64,000 nucleotides of DNA from Marisediminitalea alba (GTDB taxonomy: Bacteria > Pseudomonadota > Gammaproteobacteria > Enterobacterales > Alteromonadaceae): assembly GCF_002993365.1 (NCBI RefSeq), contig NZ_PVNP01000053.1, forward strand, positions 1-64,000. Reading direction: 5' to 3'. The stretch's first letter is position 1. Each line of letters opens with the position of its first letter. Below the pieces are notes generated by a model. It searched no databases, was not told where the DNA came from, and saw only the letters and a program-made list of their open reading frames with translations. Positions 1 to 9,931 of the stretch are shown one piece after another. A program made the position numbers and the translations under genes.

Positions 1-197
1 CCTAAACCGCTTCCTGTTCGTCAGGCCAGCATTTTGCCTTCGGCTTCCTTCAGATTTCACCTCACGATGAACACCCTTGCCGTTCGGCTAGCACTTCCCC
101 TTGCCGGGTGTGCAGAGGACTTCCACCTCCAAGTCATCAACTCACCACCACAGTGAGTCGAACAGTGCTAAAGCACTACGCGCCATGCCCGGCGCAC
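1..197 (-). mobile_element. Group II intron, class C-like, 5' end (domain I), partial
   Basis: Read on the minus strand, position 197 begins GTGCGCCGGGCATGG, a typical group II intron 5' end. Further in come the blocks GGAGGTGGAAGTCCTCT, CGGCAAGGGTGTTCATCG, ATCTGAAGGAAGC and GACGAACAGGAAGC, which match from memory the domain I conserved core of class C introns such as the one of Oceanobacillus iheyensis. The boundary lies a few bases after the T-tract of the eda terminator, and insertion after terminators is the known habit of class C introns. The remaining domains and any reverse transcriptase ORF lie beyond the left edge, so completeness cannot be judged. Confidence 0.8.
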
Positions 198-201
198 CAT
201 T

Positions 202-234
202 AAAAAAGGGTACGTCCAAAAACGTACCCTTTTT
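202..234 (-). terminator. Terminator of the zwf-eda operon
   Basis: The stem GGGTACGT (208-215) pairs with ACGTACCC (222-229) and is flanked by six A and five T, so it can work on both strands. It follows the eda stop codon on the minus strand. The group II intron begins directly behind it. Confidence 0.85.
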
Positions 235-251
235 ATATTCTCTGCAAAATA

Positions 252-893
252 TTACTTGCTGGCGTTAGCTACCGCTTCTTTAGCCAGATCGGTAATGCGG
301 TCCCAGTCACCATTCTTGATAGCGTCGTCTGGTGCCAACCACGAACCACCTACGCAGCGTACGTTAGGTAACGCCAGGTACTCGTTGTAGTTATTCGGGC
401 CGATACCGCCAGTAGGACAAAATACCGTTTCAGGGAACGGACCGCTGATAGATTTAATGGCTTTCACACCACCAGACGCTTCAGCCGGGAAAAACTTCAG
501 GTAGGTATAACCTGCATCTTTCGCTTTCATCAGATCAGAGGTTGATGAAATACCCGGAATAAGTGGGATTTCAAAATCGTGACCCGCTTTTAACAGGTCA
601 TCAGTCATACCAGGACTGATTGCAAACTTAGCGCCTGCCTCAACAACCTGCTTTAACTGCTGAGCGTTAGTCACAGTGCCGGCGCCAATTAACGCATCAG
701 GAACTTCATCTGCAATTCGCTTAATCACATCCAGCGCAGCCGGGGTACGTAAGGTCACTTCCAGTACTTTAATGCCACCTGCCATCAGAGCATGAGCCAG
801 CGGCACCGCTTTTTCCACATCTTCAATAACCAGTACCGGCACTACCGGGCCTGCGGCAAAGATGTCTGCAGGTGAACTTTTCCAATTAGTCAT
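252..893 (-). CDS. eda: KDPG aldolase (2-dehydro-3-deoxy-phosphogluconate aldolase)
   Basis: Last enzyme of the Entner-Doudoroff pathway; it splits 2-keto-3-deoxy-6-phosphogluconate into pyruvate and glyceraldehyde 3-phosphate in the cytosol. The protein has 213 residues, normal for the family. The Schiff-base lysine sits in YLKFFPAE (about K133), the catalytic glutamate in LEVTLRT (about E45), and phosphate-binding loops are seen at GAGTVT and near TGGIGPNN. I chose the ATG at 893; a TTG at 908 would overlap the end of glk and add five residues. It is the last gene of the zwf-pgl-edd-glk-eda operon, four bases after the glk stop codon, and is followed by a strong terminator. Confidence 0.96.
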   Translation of the reverse strand: MTNWKSSPADIFAAGPVVPVLVIEDVEKAVPLAHALMAGGIKVLEVTLRTPAALDVIKRIADEVPDALIGAGTVTNAQQLKQVVEAGAKFAISPGMTDDLLKAGHDFEIPLIPGISSTSDLMKAKDAGYTYLKFFPAEASGGVKAIKSISGPFPETVFCPTGGIGPNNYNEYLALPNVRCVGGSWLAPDDAIKNGDWDRITDLAKEAVANASK

Positions 894-897
894 AAAA

Positions 898-1848
898 TCA
901 ACTCGCAATCTGTTGTTGTAAATACGCTGATGCGCCTAATAAACCATGGTCCGGTTCATTAATCAGGTATGTCGGAACATCTTTAACGTAATGTTTCATG
1001 CGTCCTTTGGCTTCAAAACGGGCTCTGAAATCGCTGTTAGTCAGAAACTCCGTGAAGCGGGTAGCGATTCCGCCACCAATGAATACGCCGCCGGTTGTGG
1101 CCAGATTCAGTGCCAGATTACCGGCGAAACTTCCCATGATCCGACAGAACTGGGTCAGTGCAGATAAACACACTTCGCACTGGCCATTTAATGCCTGTTC
1201 GGTCACCTGAGCCGGATCGGTAATTGCCGGCTCTACACCCTGATGCAAAGCCAGAGCACGATAGATATTGAGTAATCCACGACCAGACAACACGTCTTCG
1301 GCAGATACCCGGTCGAGTTCGTTTTGCAGATGACGCCACACCACGATGTCTGTTTCATCAACCGGCGCAAAATCCACATGACCACCTTCACCGTCGAGTG
1401 TTTTCCACCCTTCAGCAGTGTGCATCATGTGCTCAACGCCTAAGCCGGTGCCGGCACCAAAAACGGCAACGTTACCTTTATCAACCGATTGACCGGTGCC
1501 TATCTGGATAAGCTGTTCTGCGCTTAATACCGGCAGTGAATGAGCAACTGCGGTAAAGTCGTTAATTACAAACAAATCGTTAAGATTGAGCTGCTGCTTC
1601 AACGCACGCTGCGAAAAAGTCCAGCTGTGGTTAGTCATTGCTACTTCGTCACCGGTAACCGGACAGGCTATGGCGATACAGCCCGCACTGAAGGTTTCAC
1701 CGGTATCAGAAAAATACTGTTTCAGAGCAACATCAATGCTGGCAAAGTCATTACACAGATACTTCTTAATATTGCTCAGGCCGCTTTCGGTTATGGTGGC
1801 AACACGAATGTTCGTGCCGCCTACATCTGCGACAAACCAGGCGCTCAT
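898..1848 (-). CDS. glk: Glucokinase
   Basis: Phosphorylates glucose with ATP to glucose 6-phosphate, feeding Zwf in the same operon. The 316 residues match bacterial Glk (ROK-like, hexokinase fold): phosphate-1 loop [10 protein letters not shown] (8-17), catalytic aspartate in VINDFTA (D97), adenosine-side loop FGAGTGLG (130-137) and glucose-binding GEGGH (153-157). The start codon overlaps the edd stop codon by four bases, a sign of translational coupling. Having glk inside the Entner-Doudoroff operon suggests uptake of free glucose rather than PTS sugar phosphate; that is inference. Confidence 0.95.
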   Translation of the reverse strand: MSAWFVADVGGTNIRVATITESGLSNIKKYLCNDFASIDVALKQYFSDTGETFSAGCIAIACPVTGDEVAMTNHSWTFSQRALKQQLNLNDLFVINDFTAVAHSLPVLSAEQLIQIGTGQSVDKGNVAVFGAGTGLGVEHMMHTAEGWKTLDGEGGHVDFAPVDETDIVVWRHLQNELDRVSAEDVLSGRGLLNIYRALALHQGVEPAITDPAQVTEQALNGQCEVCLSALTQFCRIMGSFAGNLALNLATTGGVFIGGGIATRFTEFLTNSDFRARFEAKGRMKHYVKDVPTYLINEPDHGLLGASAYLQQQIAS

Positions 1849-3674
1849 ACATTTTGCTCCTGCGTGTAAAACAGCGTACAGGCACCTTCTTCTGCGCCGG
1901 AGATCACACCGCGCATACCGCCAAATAATTCGCGGCCCATGCCTTCATGCTGCATGGTCAGGTCGGCAACCGCTGCAGTACGTTGCGCCAGTGTTGCTTC
2001 GTCAACGTGCAGAGTTAATGAACCGGTTTTGGTATCCAGCTCAATAATGTCGCCACTTTCCACTTTTGCCAGCAAGCCGCCTAAGAATGCTTCCGGGGTA
2101 ACATGGATAGCGGCCGGTACTTTACCGGATGCGCCAGACATGCGGCCATCGGTAACCAGCGCTACGTTGTAACCACGGTCCTGCAGCACACCCAAAGGTG
2201 GCGTTAAACGGTGCAGTTCCGGCATACCAATCGCAGCAGGCCCCTGGAAACGAACAACCACAATACAGTCTTTATCCAGTTCACCTGATTTAAACGCAGC
2301 GTCGAGCTGATACTGATCTTCAAATACCACAGCGGGAGCTTTAAGTGTGCAATGCGGGTTACGCAGAGCAGAGGTCTTGATCACTGCCCGGCCCAGATTA
2401 CCTGACAGCACATTCAGGCCACCGTCTGGCTTGAAGGGTTCTTCAACACTGGCAAAAACTTCTGTGTCGTGAGATTTAACCGGACCGTCACGCCAGGTAA
2501 CTTCGCCGTCTTCCAGGGCGGGTTCCTTGGTGTACAGATCCAGTCCGTCACCGACGATGGTTTTGACATCGTTATGGATAAGCCCGGCATCGAGTAATTG
2601 TTTGAACAACAGCGCCATGCCGCCAGCTGCCACAAAATGGTTGATGTCAGCTGAACCATTCGGGTAGATACGGGTTAACAGTGGTACCGCATTCGAAAGC
2701 TCTGAGAAGTCATCCCAGGTAACGATAATGCCGGCAGCACGTGCTACAGCAATTAGGTGCATGGTGTGGTTTGTTGAACCACCAGTAGCCAGCAAGGCTA
2801 CAATACCGTTTACGATCGCTTTTTCGTCAACGATATGGCCGATTGGCGTGTAGTTGTCACCCAGTGCAGTCAGACGTGTAACCTGACGAGAAGCCGCTTT
2901 GGTTAACGCATCACGTAATTCTGTGCCCGGATTAACAAAAGACGAACCCGGTAAATGCAGACCCATCATTTCAACCACTAACTGGTTACTGTTTGCCGTA
3001 CCATAAAACGTACAGGTACCAGCTGAGTGATAAGACTGAGATTCTGCTTCAAGTAGTTTATCGCGGCCAACCTTGCCTTCAGCAAAAGCCTGACGAACCC
3101 GGGCTTTTTCTTTATTTGGCAAGCCACTTGGCATCGGACCGGCTGGTACAAATACCGTTGGCAGGTGACCAAAGCTCAGCGATCCTATCAGTAATCCCGG
3201 GACAATTTTGTCACAGATACCGAGCATCATGGCGCCGTCGAACATGTTATGAGACAGAGCAACTGCCGCCGACTGAGCAATGACATCACGGCTCATCAGG
3301 CTCAGTTCCATGCCCGGGTTACCCTGAGTAACACCATCACACATGGCTGGCACACCGCCGGCAAACTGAGCCACACTACCCACTTCCTTCACCGCGTCCT
3401 TGATAATTTGCGGATAGGTTTCGTAAGGCTGGTGAGCTGACAGCATATCGTTGTATGACGAGACAATCGCAATGTTGGCTTTCGTCATGCTGCGCAGATC
3501 TGATTTATCACTGCTGCTACAGGCGGCAAATCCGTGCGCTAAGTTACCGCAAGACAACACGCCTCGGTGTGGACCCTGTCCACGGGCGCGCTCGATTTTT
3601 GCCAGATAGGCCTGACGGCTGGCTTTACTGCGCTCAATAATGCGCTGCGTAACTTCGTTTACCTGTGTATTCAT
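1845..3674 (-). CDS. edd: Phosphogluconate dehydratase
   Basis: Dehydrates 6-phosphogluconate to 2-keto-3-deoxy-6-phosphogluconate, the committed Entner-Doudoroff step. It belongs to the IlvD/Edd family of Fe-S dehydratases and is full length at 609 residues. The cysteines of GICDKIVPG (C154) and [12 protein letters not shown] (C221), with the [20 protein letters not shown] segment split around residues 111-130, are the family signatures. The stop codon overlaps the glk start by four bases, and pgl ends nine bases upstream, so the genes are surely cotranscribed. Confidence 0.96.
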   Translation of the reverse strand: MNTQVNEVTQRIIERSKASRQAYLAKIERARGQGPHRGVLSCGNLAHGFAACSSSDKSDLRSMTKANIAIVSSYNDMLSAHQPYETYPQIIKDAVKEVGSVAQFAGGVPAMCDGVTQGNPGMELSLMSRDVIAQSAAVALSHNMFDGAMMLGICDKIVPGLLIGSLSFGHLPTVFVPAGPMPSGLPNKEKARVRQAFAEGKVGRDKLLEAESQSYHSAGTCTFYGTANSNQLVVEMMGLHLPGSSFVNPGTELRDALTKAASRQVTRLTALGDNYTPIGHIVDEKAIVNGIVALLATGGSTNHTMHLIAVARAAGIIVTWDDFSELSNAVPLLTRIYPNGSADINHFVAAGGMALLFKQLLDAGLIHNDVKTIVGDGLDLYTKEPALEDGEVTWRDGPVKSHDTEVFASVEEPFKPDGGLNVLSGNLGRAVIKTSALRNPHCTLKAPAVVFEDQYQLDAAFKSGELDKDCIVVVRFQGPAAIGMPELHRLTPPLGVLQDRGYNVALVTDGRMSGASGKVPAAIHVTPEAFLGGLLAKVESGDIIELDTKTGSLTLHVDEATLAQRTAAVADLTMQHEGMGRELFGGMRGVISGAEEGACTLFYTQEQNV

Positions 3675-3683
3675 TACTGACTC

Positions 3684-4376
3684 CTACGGTGCCCATTTCA
3701 AGGTCACTTGTGCTGCGTTAATCACAGCAACAATTGGCTTTTCAGTGGCCGTGGCATTGGCAACTGCGTCTTCAAGTACCTGACGTTTCTTATCACCGGT
3801 CAGGTGTAGATAGATATTTCGGCTGGCGACAATCGCCGGCAGCGTCAGCGACATCCGCTGATGCGGGGCCGTGGTCGGCTGCGTAGCAATGCATACACGG
3901 CCGCGGTTCATGGCCAGACCATCTTCGAGTTGTTCACAGCACGGGAACAATGAAGCGGTATGACCGTCTTCGCCCATACCCAGGATCAGCACATCAAATG
4001 GCTGTGACATGGCCGATAAACGGCTTTCGCAAGCTAACGCTGCATCGGTGGCATCAGCCTCGGCTGATTTTATTTCGATAAAGCGCGCCGCGCTGGCTTT
4101 GCCAACCAGCAGGTTTTCTTTCACCAGGCGGGTATTACTCGCGTCACTGCTTTCTTCTACCCATCGCTCGTCAACCAGTGAAACATCCACACTGGCCCAG
4201 TCGATATCGGTTTCGCTTAATGTTTTAAACAAAGGTAACGGTGTACGACCACCGCTGACCATCAGACTTGCCCGCCCGCGCTGAGCAATGCCCTCGGCAA
4301 GCTTTTCAGCAATCTCCGCGGCAAACTCTTCGTTCAGCGCCTCAGCACTTTCATATAATGATTGTGTTAATGGCAT
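3684..4376 (-). CDS. pgl: 6-phosphogluconolactonase
   Basis: Hydrolyses 6-phosphogluconolactone, the product of Zwf, to 6-phosphogluconate. The 230-residue protein is of the DevB/Pgl type (NagB-like fold) with MVSGGRTPLPLF near residue 40, SLVDERWV, and the signature GMGEDGHTASLFP containing the conserved histidine. Only two bases separate it from the zwf stop codon, so translation is probably coupled. The family is clear from the signature. Confidence 0.94.
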   Translation of the reverse strand: MPLTQSLYESAEALNEEFAAEIAEKLAEGIAQRGRASLMVSGGRTPLPLFKTLSETDIDWASVDVSLVDERWVEESSDASNTRLVKENLLVGKASAARFIEIKSAEADATDAALACESRLSAMSQPFDVLILGMGEDGHTASLFPCCEQLEDGLAMNRGRVCIATQPTTAPHQRMSLTLPAIVASRNIYLHLTGDKKRQVLEDAVANATATEKPIVAVINAAQVTLKWAP

Positions 4377-4378
4377 AA

Positions 4379-5872
4379 TTACTTTTTCTTCGTGATTTTG
4401 CTTTCGTACCAGCTGCGGTCTTCACGCGCCAGCAATCCAATCGAAGCCACCGGGCCCCAGGTACCTGCCTGATAAGGCTCTGGCGGTTCGTTACTGGTGC
4501 GCCATGCTGCCAGTATTGAGTCGACCCAGGTCCACGCCTGTTCAATTTCGTCACGACGTACGAACAGCGCCTGGTTACCAAGCATCACTTCGAGTAACAG
4601 CTTCTCGTAGGCGTCCGGGATACGGTCGTCGGAGAACTCTTCAGAGAAACTCAGGTTCAATTTGGATTTTTGCAGATCCATAGAGCCTGAACTGGTCAGC
4701 CCCGGCACCTTGTTCATTACGGTGATTTCGACACCTTCATCAGGCTGCAGACGAATTACCAGCTTGTTAGGTGGTAGTGCACTGAAGCTTTCGGTAAACA
4801 GATTGTGCGGCTGGCGTTTAAAGTAAATAACAACCTCTGATACCTTGGTAGGCAGACGCTTACCGGTTCTCAGATAAAACGGCACACCGGCCCAGCGCCA
4901 GTTGTCGATTTCAGCTTTAATTGCTACGAAAGTCTCGGTTTTACTAACCGTGTTGGCGTCATCTTCCTCAAGATAACCGGGGACTTCCTTACCTTTAACA
5001 AAACCAGCGGTGTACTGACCACGTACGGTCACGTCATTAACGTTACTGGCATTGATTGGGCGCAGCGCTTTCAGTACTTTTAGCTTTTCGTCTCGAATGC
5101 TGTCGGCGTTTAGGTTCGCTGGCGGCTCCATGGCAACCAGCGACAAAATTTGCAACAGGTGGTTTTGCACCATGTCACGCATCTGGCCGGCATCGTCGAA
5201 GTAACCCCAGCGGCCTTCAATGCCCACTGACTCCGCTACTGAAATCTGCACATGGTCGATGCAGTTATGGTCCCAGTTAGTGGTGAAGATAGAGTTAGCG
5301 AAACGCAGTGCAATCAGGTTAAGTACCGTTTCTTTACCCAGGTAATGGTCGATACGGTAAATCTGGCTCTCGTTGAAGTATTCAGCCACCTGTTCGTTGA
5401 TAACTTTCGATGATTTCAAATCGTGACCGATTGGTTTTTCAAGCACCAGGCGCACACTTGAATCAATAATATTACAGCCGTGTAAACCGCGGCAGATGTC
5501 ACCATATATAGCTGGCGGAGTCGCCAGATAACAAACCATGGTGCGATCCGGATTAACATGGGGCTCCAGCGCTGCGTAGCTGGCGATATCTTTCATATCG
5601 ATTTGCGCATACGCCAGTCTTTCTTTAAATTTGCTCCAGGTATCTTCGCAAACCGTTTCACCGGCAAACTCAGCCAGCGCATTCTTTACTTCTTCAACGT
5701 AATCTTCAGAGGTCAGCTCCTGACGAGCCACACCTACGATAGTTGTATCCGGATGCAACAACCCTGCTTTTTCGAGTTGGTATAAAGACGGCAATAACTT
5801 GCGTCGAGAAAGGTCACCTTTGGTACCAAACAACACAAAATCGCAGGCTTCAAAAGAACTATCCATCACCAT
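4379..5872 (-). CDS. zwf: Glucose-6-phosphate 1-dehydrogenase
   Basis: Oxidises glucose 6-phosphate to 6-phosphogluconolactone with reduction of NADP. The 497-residue protein has the nucleotide-binding start FGTKGDLSRRKLLPSLY (residues 15-31) and the active-site motif RIDHYLGKE in the middle. It is the promoter-proximal gene of the five-gene operon and faces hexR across 543 bases. A HexR-like palindrome at 5961-5975 lies about 90 bases before the start, consistent with repression by HexR. Two ATG codons (5872 and 5866) are possible; the first is used here, but no strong ribosome binding site separates them. Confidence 0.96.
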   Translation of the reverse strand: MVMDSSFEACDFVLFGTKGDLSRRKLLPSLYQLEKAGLLHPDTTIVGVARQELTSEDYVEEVKNALAEFAGETVCEDTWSKFKERLAYAQIDMKDIASYAALEPHVNPDRTMVCYLATPPAIYGDICRGLHGCNIIDSSVRLVLEKPIGHDLKSSKVINEQVAEYFNESQIYRIDHYLGKETVLNLIALRFANSIFTTNWDHNCIDHVQISVAESVGIEGRWGYFDDAGQMRDMVQNHLLQILSLVAMEPPANLNADSIRDEKLKVLKALRPINASNVNDVTVRGQYTAGFVKGKEVPGYLEEDDANTVSKTETFVAIKAEIDNWRWAGVPFYLRTGKRLPTKVSEVVIYFKRQPHNLFTESFSALPPNKLVIRLQPDEGVEITVMNKVPGLTSSGSMDLQKSKLNLSFSEEFSDDRIPDAYEKLLLEVMLGNQALFVRRDEIEQAWTWVDSILAAWRTSNEPPEPYQAGTWGPVASIGLLAREDRSWYESKITKKK

Positions 5873-5960
5873 GAATTTGGCCTTATTTCAATTTATACAG
5901 TGGGCTGCTGTGATACAGCATGCCATCGTGGTAATTTGTTGCCATATAGTTAACAACAAA

Positions 5961-5975
5961 TGTAGTAAAATTACA
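5961..5975. promoter_or_regulatory. Candidate HexR operator before zwf
   Basis: The 15-bp near-palindrome TGTAGTAAAATTACA lies between the divergent genes zwf and hexR. It matches, as I remember it, the HexR motif of gammaproteobacteria (TGTAATTAAATTACA type). Similar boxes occur before hexR, pykA and ppsA in this window. Confidence 0.65.
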
Positions 5976-6095
5976 ACTTTTGTTTCGCATTTGAATTTAC
6001 AAAAAACTTTCTTCGCAGATTCGCACCTCAACCCATGCTTGGTGCGGACTTAATCGTGTAAGTTTAGCCTAAATACGACCAAAGTAGTAATCAAT

Positions 6096-6128
6096 AAAAA
6101 GGGCCGGAAACCGCCTTTTTACCCGGCC
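6096..6128. promoter_or_regulatory. Two overlapping hairpins in the zwf-hexR intergenic region
   Basis: A5-GG at 6096-6102 can pair with CC-T5 at 6114-6120 to give a terminator-like hairpin, while GGCCGG (6102-6107) can pair instead with CCGGCC (6123-6128). The two folds exclude each other. This could be a bidirectional terminator or an attenuator; nothing else supports either role. The rest of the 543-base region holds two HexR-like boxes and AT-rich promoter sequence. Confidence 0.3.
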
Positions 6129-6318
6129 AGTGACCTCACACCCCGACACCATTGTTTGTTAGCAGCATCAGTCTCTTTTGCTCTATATATACAGCAAGTA
6201 AGCCAATTTACTTTGCCATTGGTCATACAATATTAATTTTAAGGCGTTCACTAAAAACCGCCATTTTTTGAATTTGATCATCCTGAAGTTTAATTTCGAG
6301 ATGAAATACCGCAAATCA

Positions 6319-6333
6319 TGTTAATAAATTACA
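6319..6333. promoter_or_regulatory. Candidate HexR operator before hexR
   Basis: The near-palindrome TGTTAATAAATTACA lies 83 bases before the hexR start codon. It fits the same pattern as the boxes at zwf and pykA and suggests autoregulation. Confidence 0.55.
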
Positions 6334-6415
6334 TTTTTCTTGTACGATCTTTCATATTCAGTAGTATAGCGCTTGGGAGAACACACTTTTCACACTCAGT
6401 GTTATTGAAAATAAT

Positions 6416-7273
6416 ATGAATATTTTAGAAAAAATCACACAGCACAAATCTGCGTTCAGTAAATCGGAGCGAAAGGTGGCAGAAGTGATACTGGCGAATC
6501 CTCAATCGGCGATCCATTCCAGTATAGCAACTCTGGCAAAAATGTCAGATGTCAGCGAGCCAACGGTTAACCGTTTTTGTCGTCGTCTTGATACCAAAGG
6601 CTTTCCGGATTTTAAACTGCACCTCGCGCAGAGCCTGGCCAACGGTACGCCTTATGTTAACCGGCATGTAGACGAAAACGACGGCCCGGACGAATATACC
6701 AATAAGATATTCGAGTCGACCATGGCGTCGCTGGAAGTGGCCCGTCAGTCTGTTTGTGTAAACACCGTCAACCGCGTGGTAGACCTGTTAACCCAGGCAC
6801 AGCGTATTTCGTTTTTTGGCCTGGGTGCCTCAGCATCTGTAGCTCATGATGCATTGAACAAGTTTTTCCGTTTTAATGTACCAGTGGTGTATTTCGAAGA
6901 TATTCTGATGCAGCGCATGAGCTGTATGAACTGTAACTCAGGCGACGTCGTCATGTTGTTTTCACACACCGGCCGCACCAAAAGCCTGGTAGAAATCGCC
7001 CAGATTGCTAAAACGAACGATGCAACAGTGGTTGGCATTACATCGGCTGACAGCCCATTGGCTAATGAATGTACCTATGTATTATCGCTGGAAGTCCCGG
7101 AAGATACCGACATGTATATGCCCATGGCCTCAAGGATTGCCCAGTTAACCCTGATAGATGTACTTGCCACCGGGTTTACACTGCGTCGTGGCAATAAGTT
7201 CCGTGAAAATCTTAAGCGTGTTAAAGATACGCTGCGTGGCTCCCGCTACGAAAAACGCGGCAACGAAGCCTAA
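6416..7273 (+). CDS. hexR: HexR, RpiR-family regulator of central carbon metabolism
   Basis: DNA-binding regulator of the RpiR family, 285 residues. An N-terminal helix-turn-helix domain (about 1-77, recognition helix around SDVSEPTVNRFCRRL) is followed by a SIS sugar-phosphate domain (about 120-250, FFGLGASASVAHDAL and MLFSHTGRTKSLVEIA). HexR of Shewanella and Pseudomonas is known to bind 2-keto-3-deoxy-6-phosphogluconate and to control zwf, edd/eda, pykA and ppsA. Its place opposite zwf and before pykA, plus the palindromes in all these promoters, supports the same role here. The start is the ATG at 6416 with only a weak ribosome binding site. Confidence 0.93.
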   Translation: MNILEKITQHKSAFSKSERKVAEVILANPQSAIHSSIATLAKMSDVSEPTVNRFCRRLDTKGFPDFKLHLAQSLANGTPYVNRHVDENDGPDEYTNKIFESTMASLEVARQSVCVNTVNRVVDLLTQAQRISFFGLGASASVAHDALNKFFRFNVPVVYFEDILMQRMSCMNCNSGDVVMLFSHTGRTKSLVEIAQIAKTNDATVVGITSADSPLANECTYVLSLEVPEDTDMYMPMASRIAQLTLIDVLATGFTLRRGNKFRENLKRVKDTLRGSRYEKRGNEA

Positions 7274-7282
7274 TCCTCTCCA

Positions 7283-7312
7283 AGAGGGCGGATTCTTCTG
7301 CCCGCTTTTTTA
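7283..7312 (+). terminator. Terminator after hexR
   Basis: A GC-rich inverted repeat (GGGC near 7287, GCCC near 7301) is followed by a run of six T about ten bases after the hexR stop codon. Confidence 0.6.
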
Positions 7313-7480
7313 CATCGCGTAAAAATTTTTTTTGATATCAGTTACCACCTTCCAATCCCTTCACCCACTCGCTAGCGCAGGGGTTAGCGGTTCATTTGTG
7401 TTACTTTTTATTGCCACCGCTGTTCAGACCATCATAAAGAATCTTTAATCAACCATTCACAATTTGGTCAAATTCGTCTA

Positions 7481-7507
7481 CTATTTTGTAATTAAATTAC
7501 GAAATAG
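7481..7507. promoter_or_regulatory. Strong HexR-like operator before pykA
   Basis: The core TGTAATTAAATTACG (7487-7501) is extended on both sides by CTATTT (7481-7486) and AAATAG (7502-7507), giving a 27-bp near-perfect palindrome. This is the best of the four boxes in the window. It lies about 60 bases upstream of the pykA start, where repression would be expected. Confidence 0.75.
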
Positions 7508-7568
7508 ATTTTCAGCTATACTTAATCACTGGTTGTCCCACATAAACTATTAACAAGCGATAACACAC

Positions 7569-9005
7569 ATGACTAGAAGAACGAAAATCCTGGCTACTTT
7601 AGGGCCTGCTACAGACACGCAAGAAAAAATTGAAGCGATTATTGCCGCCGGAGCAAACGTAGTACGCATGAATTTTTCCCATGGCCAGGCCGAAGATCAT
7701 ATTGAGCGCGCCAAGCGTGTACGCGCAGCTGCTGCCAAGCTGGGCAAATACGTAGCGATTTTAGGCGACCTGCAAGGGCCAAAAATCCGGGTTTCACGCT
7801 TTGCCAACGATAAAGTTTTCCTTAACGAAGGCGACCCGTTTGTGCTGGACGCAGAGCTGGACCGCGATGCAGGTAACGAGCAACAGGTTGGTATCGATTA
7901 TAAGGCGCTGCCTGATGACGTTAGCACCGGCGATATCCTGTTACTCGACGATGGCCGTATTCAATTAGAAGTGACCGGCGTTGATGGCCGTAAAGTACTG
8001 ACTAAAGTAACCGTAGGCGGCAAACTGTCTAATAATAAAGGCATCAACCGTCTGGGTGGCGGTTTATCTGCTGAAGCGCTGACTGAAAAAGATAAGCGTG
8101 ACATCCTTACTGCCGCTGAAATTGGTGTTGATTACCTTGCTGTCTCTTTCCCACGCAGCGGTGCAGACCTGAACTATGCCCGCGAACTGGCCGAAGCAGC
8201 CGGCTGTAAAGCGAAAATCTGCGCCAAGGTAGAACGCGCTGAAGCCGTTGCTACTGATGAAGCCATTGATGACATTATCAGCGCATCAGACGCAGTAATG
8301 GTTGCCCGTGGCGATTTGGGTGTGGAAATTGGTGATGCCGAGCTGGTTGGTGTTCAGAAAAAACTGATCGCCCGCTCTCGCCAGTTAAATAAGGTGGTTA
8401 TCACGGCAACTCAGATGATGGAGTCGATGATTGAAAGCCCAATGCCTACCCGTGCAGAAGTAATGGACGTGGCTAACGCCGTACTGGACGGTACCGATGC
8501 GGTTATGCTGTCAGCAGAAACTGCAGCAGGTAGCTATCCGGTTGAAACGGTAAAAGCCATGGCCCGTGTTTGTGAAGGCGCAGAAACCCACCCAAGTGTA
8601 AAAATCTCCAAGCACCGCATGGACGAACTATTTGGTTCAGTGCACGAGACTATCGCTTTATCAGCGGTTTATGCTGCTAACCACTTACCGGGTGTAAAGG
8701 CTATTGTAGGCTTAACTGAAAGTGGCAGCACGCCGCGTCTGATGTCGCGTATCACCACTACCCTGCCTATTGTTGCTATGTCACGTCACGAAGAAACGCT
8801 TAATCTGATGGCGTTATATCGTGGCGTAAAACCGGTTTTCTTTGACTCTCGCGACAGCGCACCTGGTGAGCTGCGTAAAGATGTTGTAGCTCTGCTGAAA
8901 GAGAAAAACCTGGTGGAAGACGGTGATATCGTGATCCTGACCCACGGTGACCGCATGGAAACTATCGGTGCTACTGACGCAATTAAAATTATCGTCGTAG
9001 AATAG
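7569..9005 (+). CDS. pykA: Pyruvate kinase
   Basis: Converts phosphoenolpyruvate and ADP to pyruvate and ATP. At 478 residues it fits the shorter PykA (type II) isozyme. The N-terminus [13 protein letters not shown], the metal and substrate loop FSHGQ, the K-containing [10 protein letters not shown] and the MARGDLGVE and [10 protein letters not shown] segments are all present. It stands alone, with a HexR-like palindrome in front and its own terminator behind, next to hexR. Confidence 0.95.
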   Translation: MTRRTKILATLGPATDTQEKIEAIIAAGANVVRMNFSHGQAEDHIERAKRVRAAAAKLGKYVAILGDLQGPKIRVSRFANDKVFLNEGDPFVLDAELDRDAGNEQQVGIDYKALPDDVSTGDILLLDDGRIQLEVTGVDGRKVLTKVTVGGKLSNNKGINRLGGGLSAEALTEKDKRDILTAAEIGVDYLAVSFPRSGADLNYARELAEAAGCKAKICAKVERAEAVATDEAIDDIISASDAVMVARGDLGVEIGDAELVGVQKKLIARSRQLNKVVITATQMMESMIESPMPTRAEVMDVANAVLDGTDAVMLSAETAAGSYPVETVKAMARVCEGAETHPSVKISKHRMDELFGSVHETIALSAVYAANHLPGVKAIVGLTESGSTPRLMSRITTTLPIVAMSRHEETLNLMALYRGVKPVFFDSRDSAPGELRKDVVALLKEKNLVEDGDIVILTHGDRMETIGATDAIKIIVVE

Positions 9006-9027
9006 TACGAGTAATACGCTGAATGCT

Positions 9028-9068
9028 GATGCCGGAAACGCCAATGGTGTTTCCGGCATCACTGTTTT
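9028..9068 (+). terminator. Terminator after pykA
   Basis: A 12-bp perfect stem GATGCCGGAAAC (9028-9039) with GTTTCCGGCATC (9049-9060) is followed by TTTTT at 9064-9068. Confidence 0.9.
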
Positions 9069-9450
9069 TAATACGCCATAACCATCTAAGCCTCTGCACC
9101 TATAACACTGTTCATCAAGCACCAAAGCTCCCGGCAACTAATTACTCCAAACCGATTAATGCCAATTTTCGATTGAGCAACTTGTTAACGTCTGCCATTT
9201 TCAACAAAAGTCACCCGCCACTGACGCTGCCATAGAATATTAGCCCCCTGTAATTTTGCATAACATCCATGCTATCACCGTGAAAAATTGCGACACATTT
9301 AGCAAGCGTAACCAGTCTACGCTTATAAAATCAGCTCAATTTTTCAATAAGTGATTGTTTAATATTATGATTTACAACCTGGCATAGCACTCGCTTTATA
9401 AGTTATGACATTCCCCGTAATGGGGTCATTCATCAAATTGGAGTGTATAT
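9069..9450. other. Intergenic region with nothing recognised
   Basis: About 380 bases between the pykA terminator and the DUF4168 gene. I see no coding frame with a start site, no tRNA and no clear repeat. The last 100 bases are AT-rich and probably hold the promoter of the downstream gene. Confidence 0.5.
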
Positions 9451-9858
9451 ATGACACGACTTGCAAAACTCATTGCCTTAACAACGCTTTCTCTTACCAC
9501 CGGCGCAGTTTCTTCGGTTTACGCAGCCCAGAAAGTGCAGGACAACGAAAAAGCAATTAATCAAATTCAGACTTCTGTTGAACAACAACAGTTTGATGAT
9601 TCAACGTTAGAAAAATTTACCGTGGCGATGTATGCGGTACAAGATGTTGCGAAAGAGTTTGAGGTTAAGCTGCAACAAGAGCAATCCACCGAAAAACAGC
9701 AGCAACTGCAAACCAACGCGCGTGAAGCGATGGTAGACGAAATAAAACAAGCTGGTCTGGAGGTAAAAACTTATACCACTATCGCTCAGCTGGTGCGTCA
9801 GGATGAAGCGCTTCGCCAACGGATAATGAACATCGTTAACGATCAGGATAATAGCTAG
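9451..9858 (+). CDS. Secreted DUF4168 protein
   Basis: A 135-residue exported protein. A signal peptide with hydrophobic core ends at about VYAAQ (residues 25-28). The remaining sequence is charged, glutamine-rich and helical, and the pattern from LEKFTVAMYAVQDV to GLEVKTYTTIAQLVRQDEALRQRI fits DUF4168. The function of that family is unknown. The start is preceded by GGAG at a good distance. It is a single gene with a strong terminator, so it is probably its own transcription unit in the periplasm. Confidence 0.75.
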   Translation: MTRLAKLIALTTLSLTTGAVSSVYAAQKVQDNEKAINQIQTSVEQQQFDDSTLEKFTVAMYAVQDVAKEFEVKLQQEQSTEKQQQLQTNAREAMVDEIKQAGLEVKTYTTIAQLVRQDEALRQRIMNIVNDQDNS

Positions 9859-9875
9859 CCTTTCCTATCAGCAAT

Positions 9876-9902
9876 GCGCCACCGACAGGTGGCGCTTTTT
9901 TT
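9876..9902 (+). terminator. Terminator after the DUF4168 gene
   Basis: The stem GCGCCACC with GGTGGCGC and loop GACA is followed by seven T. It may also slow transcription of the convergent nitroreductase gene. Confidence 0.9.
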
Positions 9903-9931
9903 CTCAGTAAAGAGCAGGGTCAGAATAGCCG

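Noticed and set aside
9607..9819. Minus-strand hydrophobic ORF inside the DUF4168 gene.
   Set aside because: Shadow of a helical glutamine-rich gene; no independent support.
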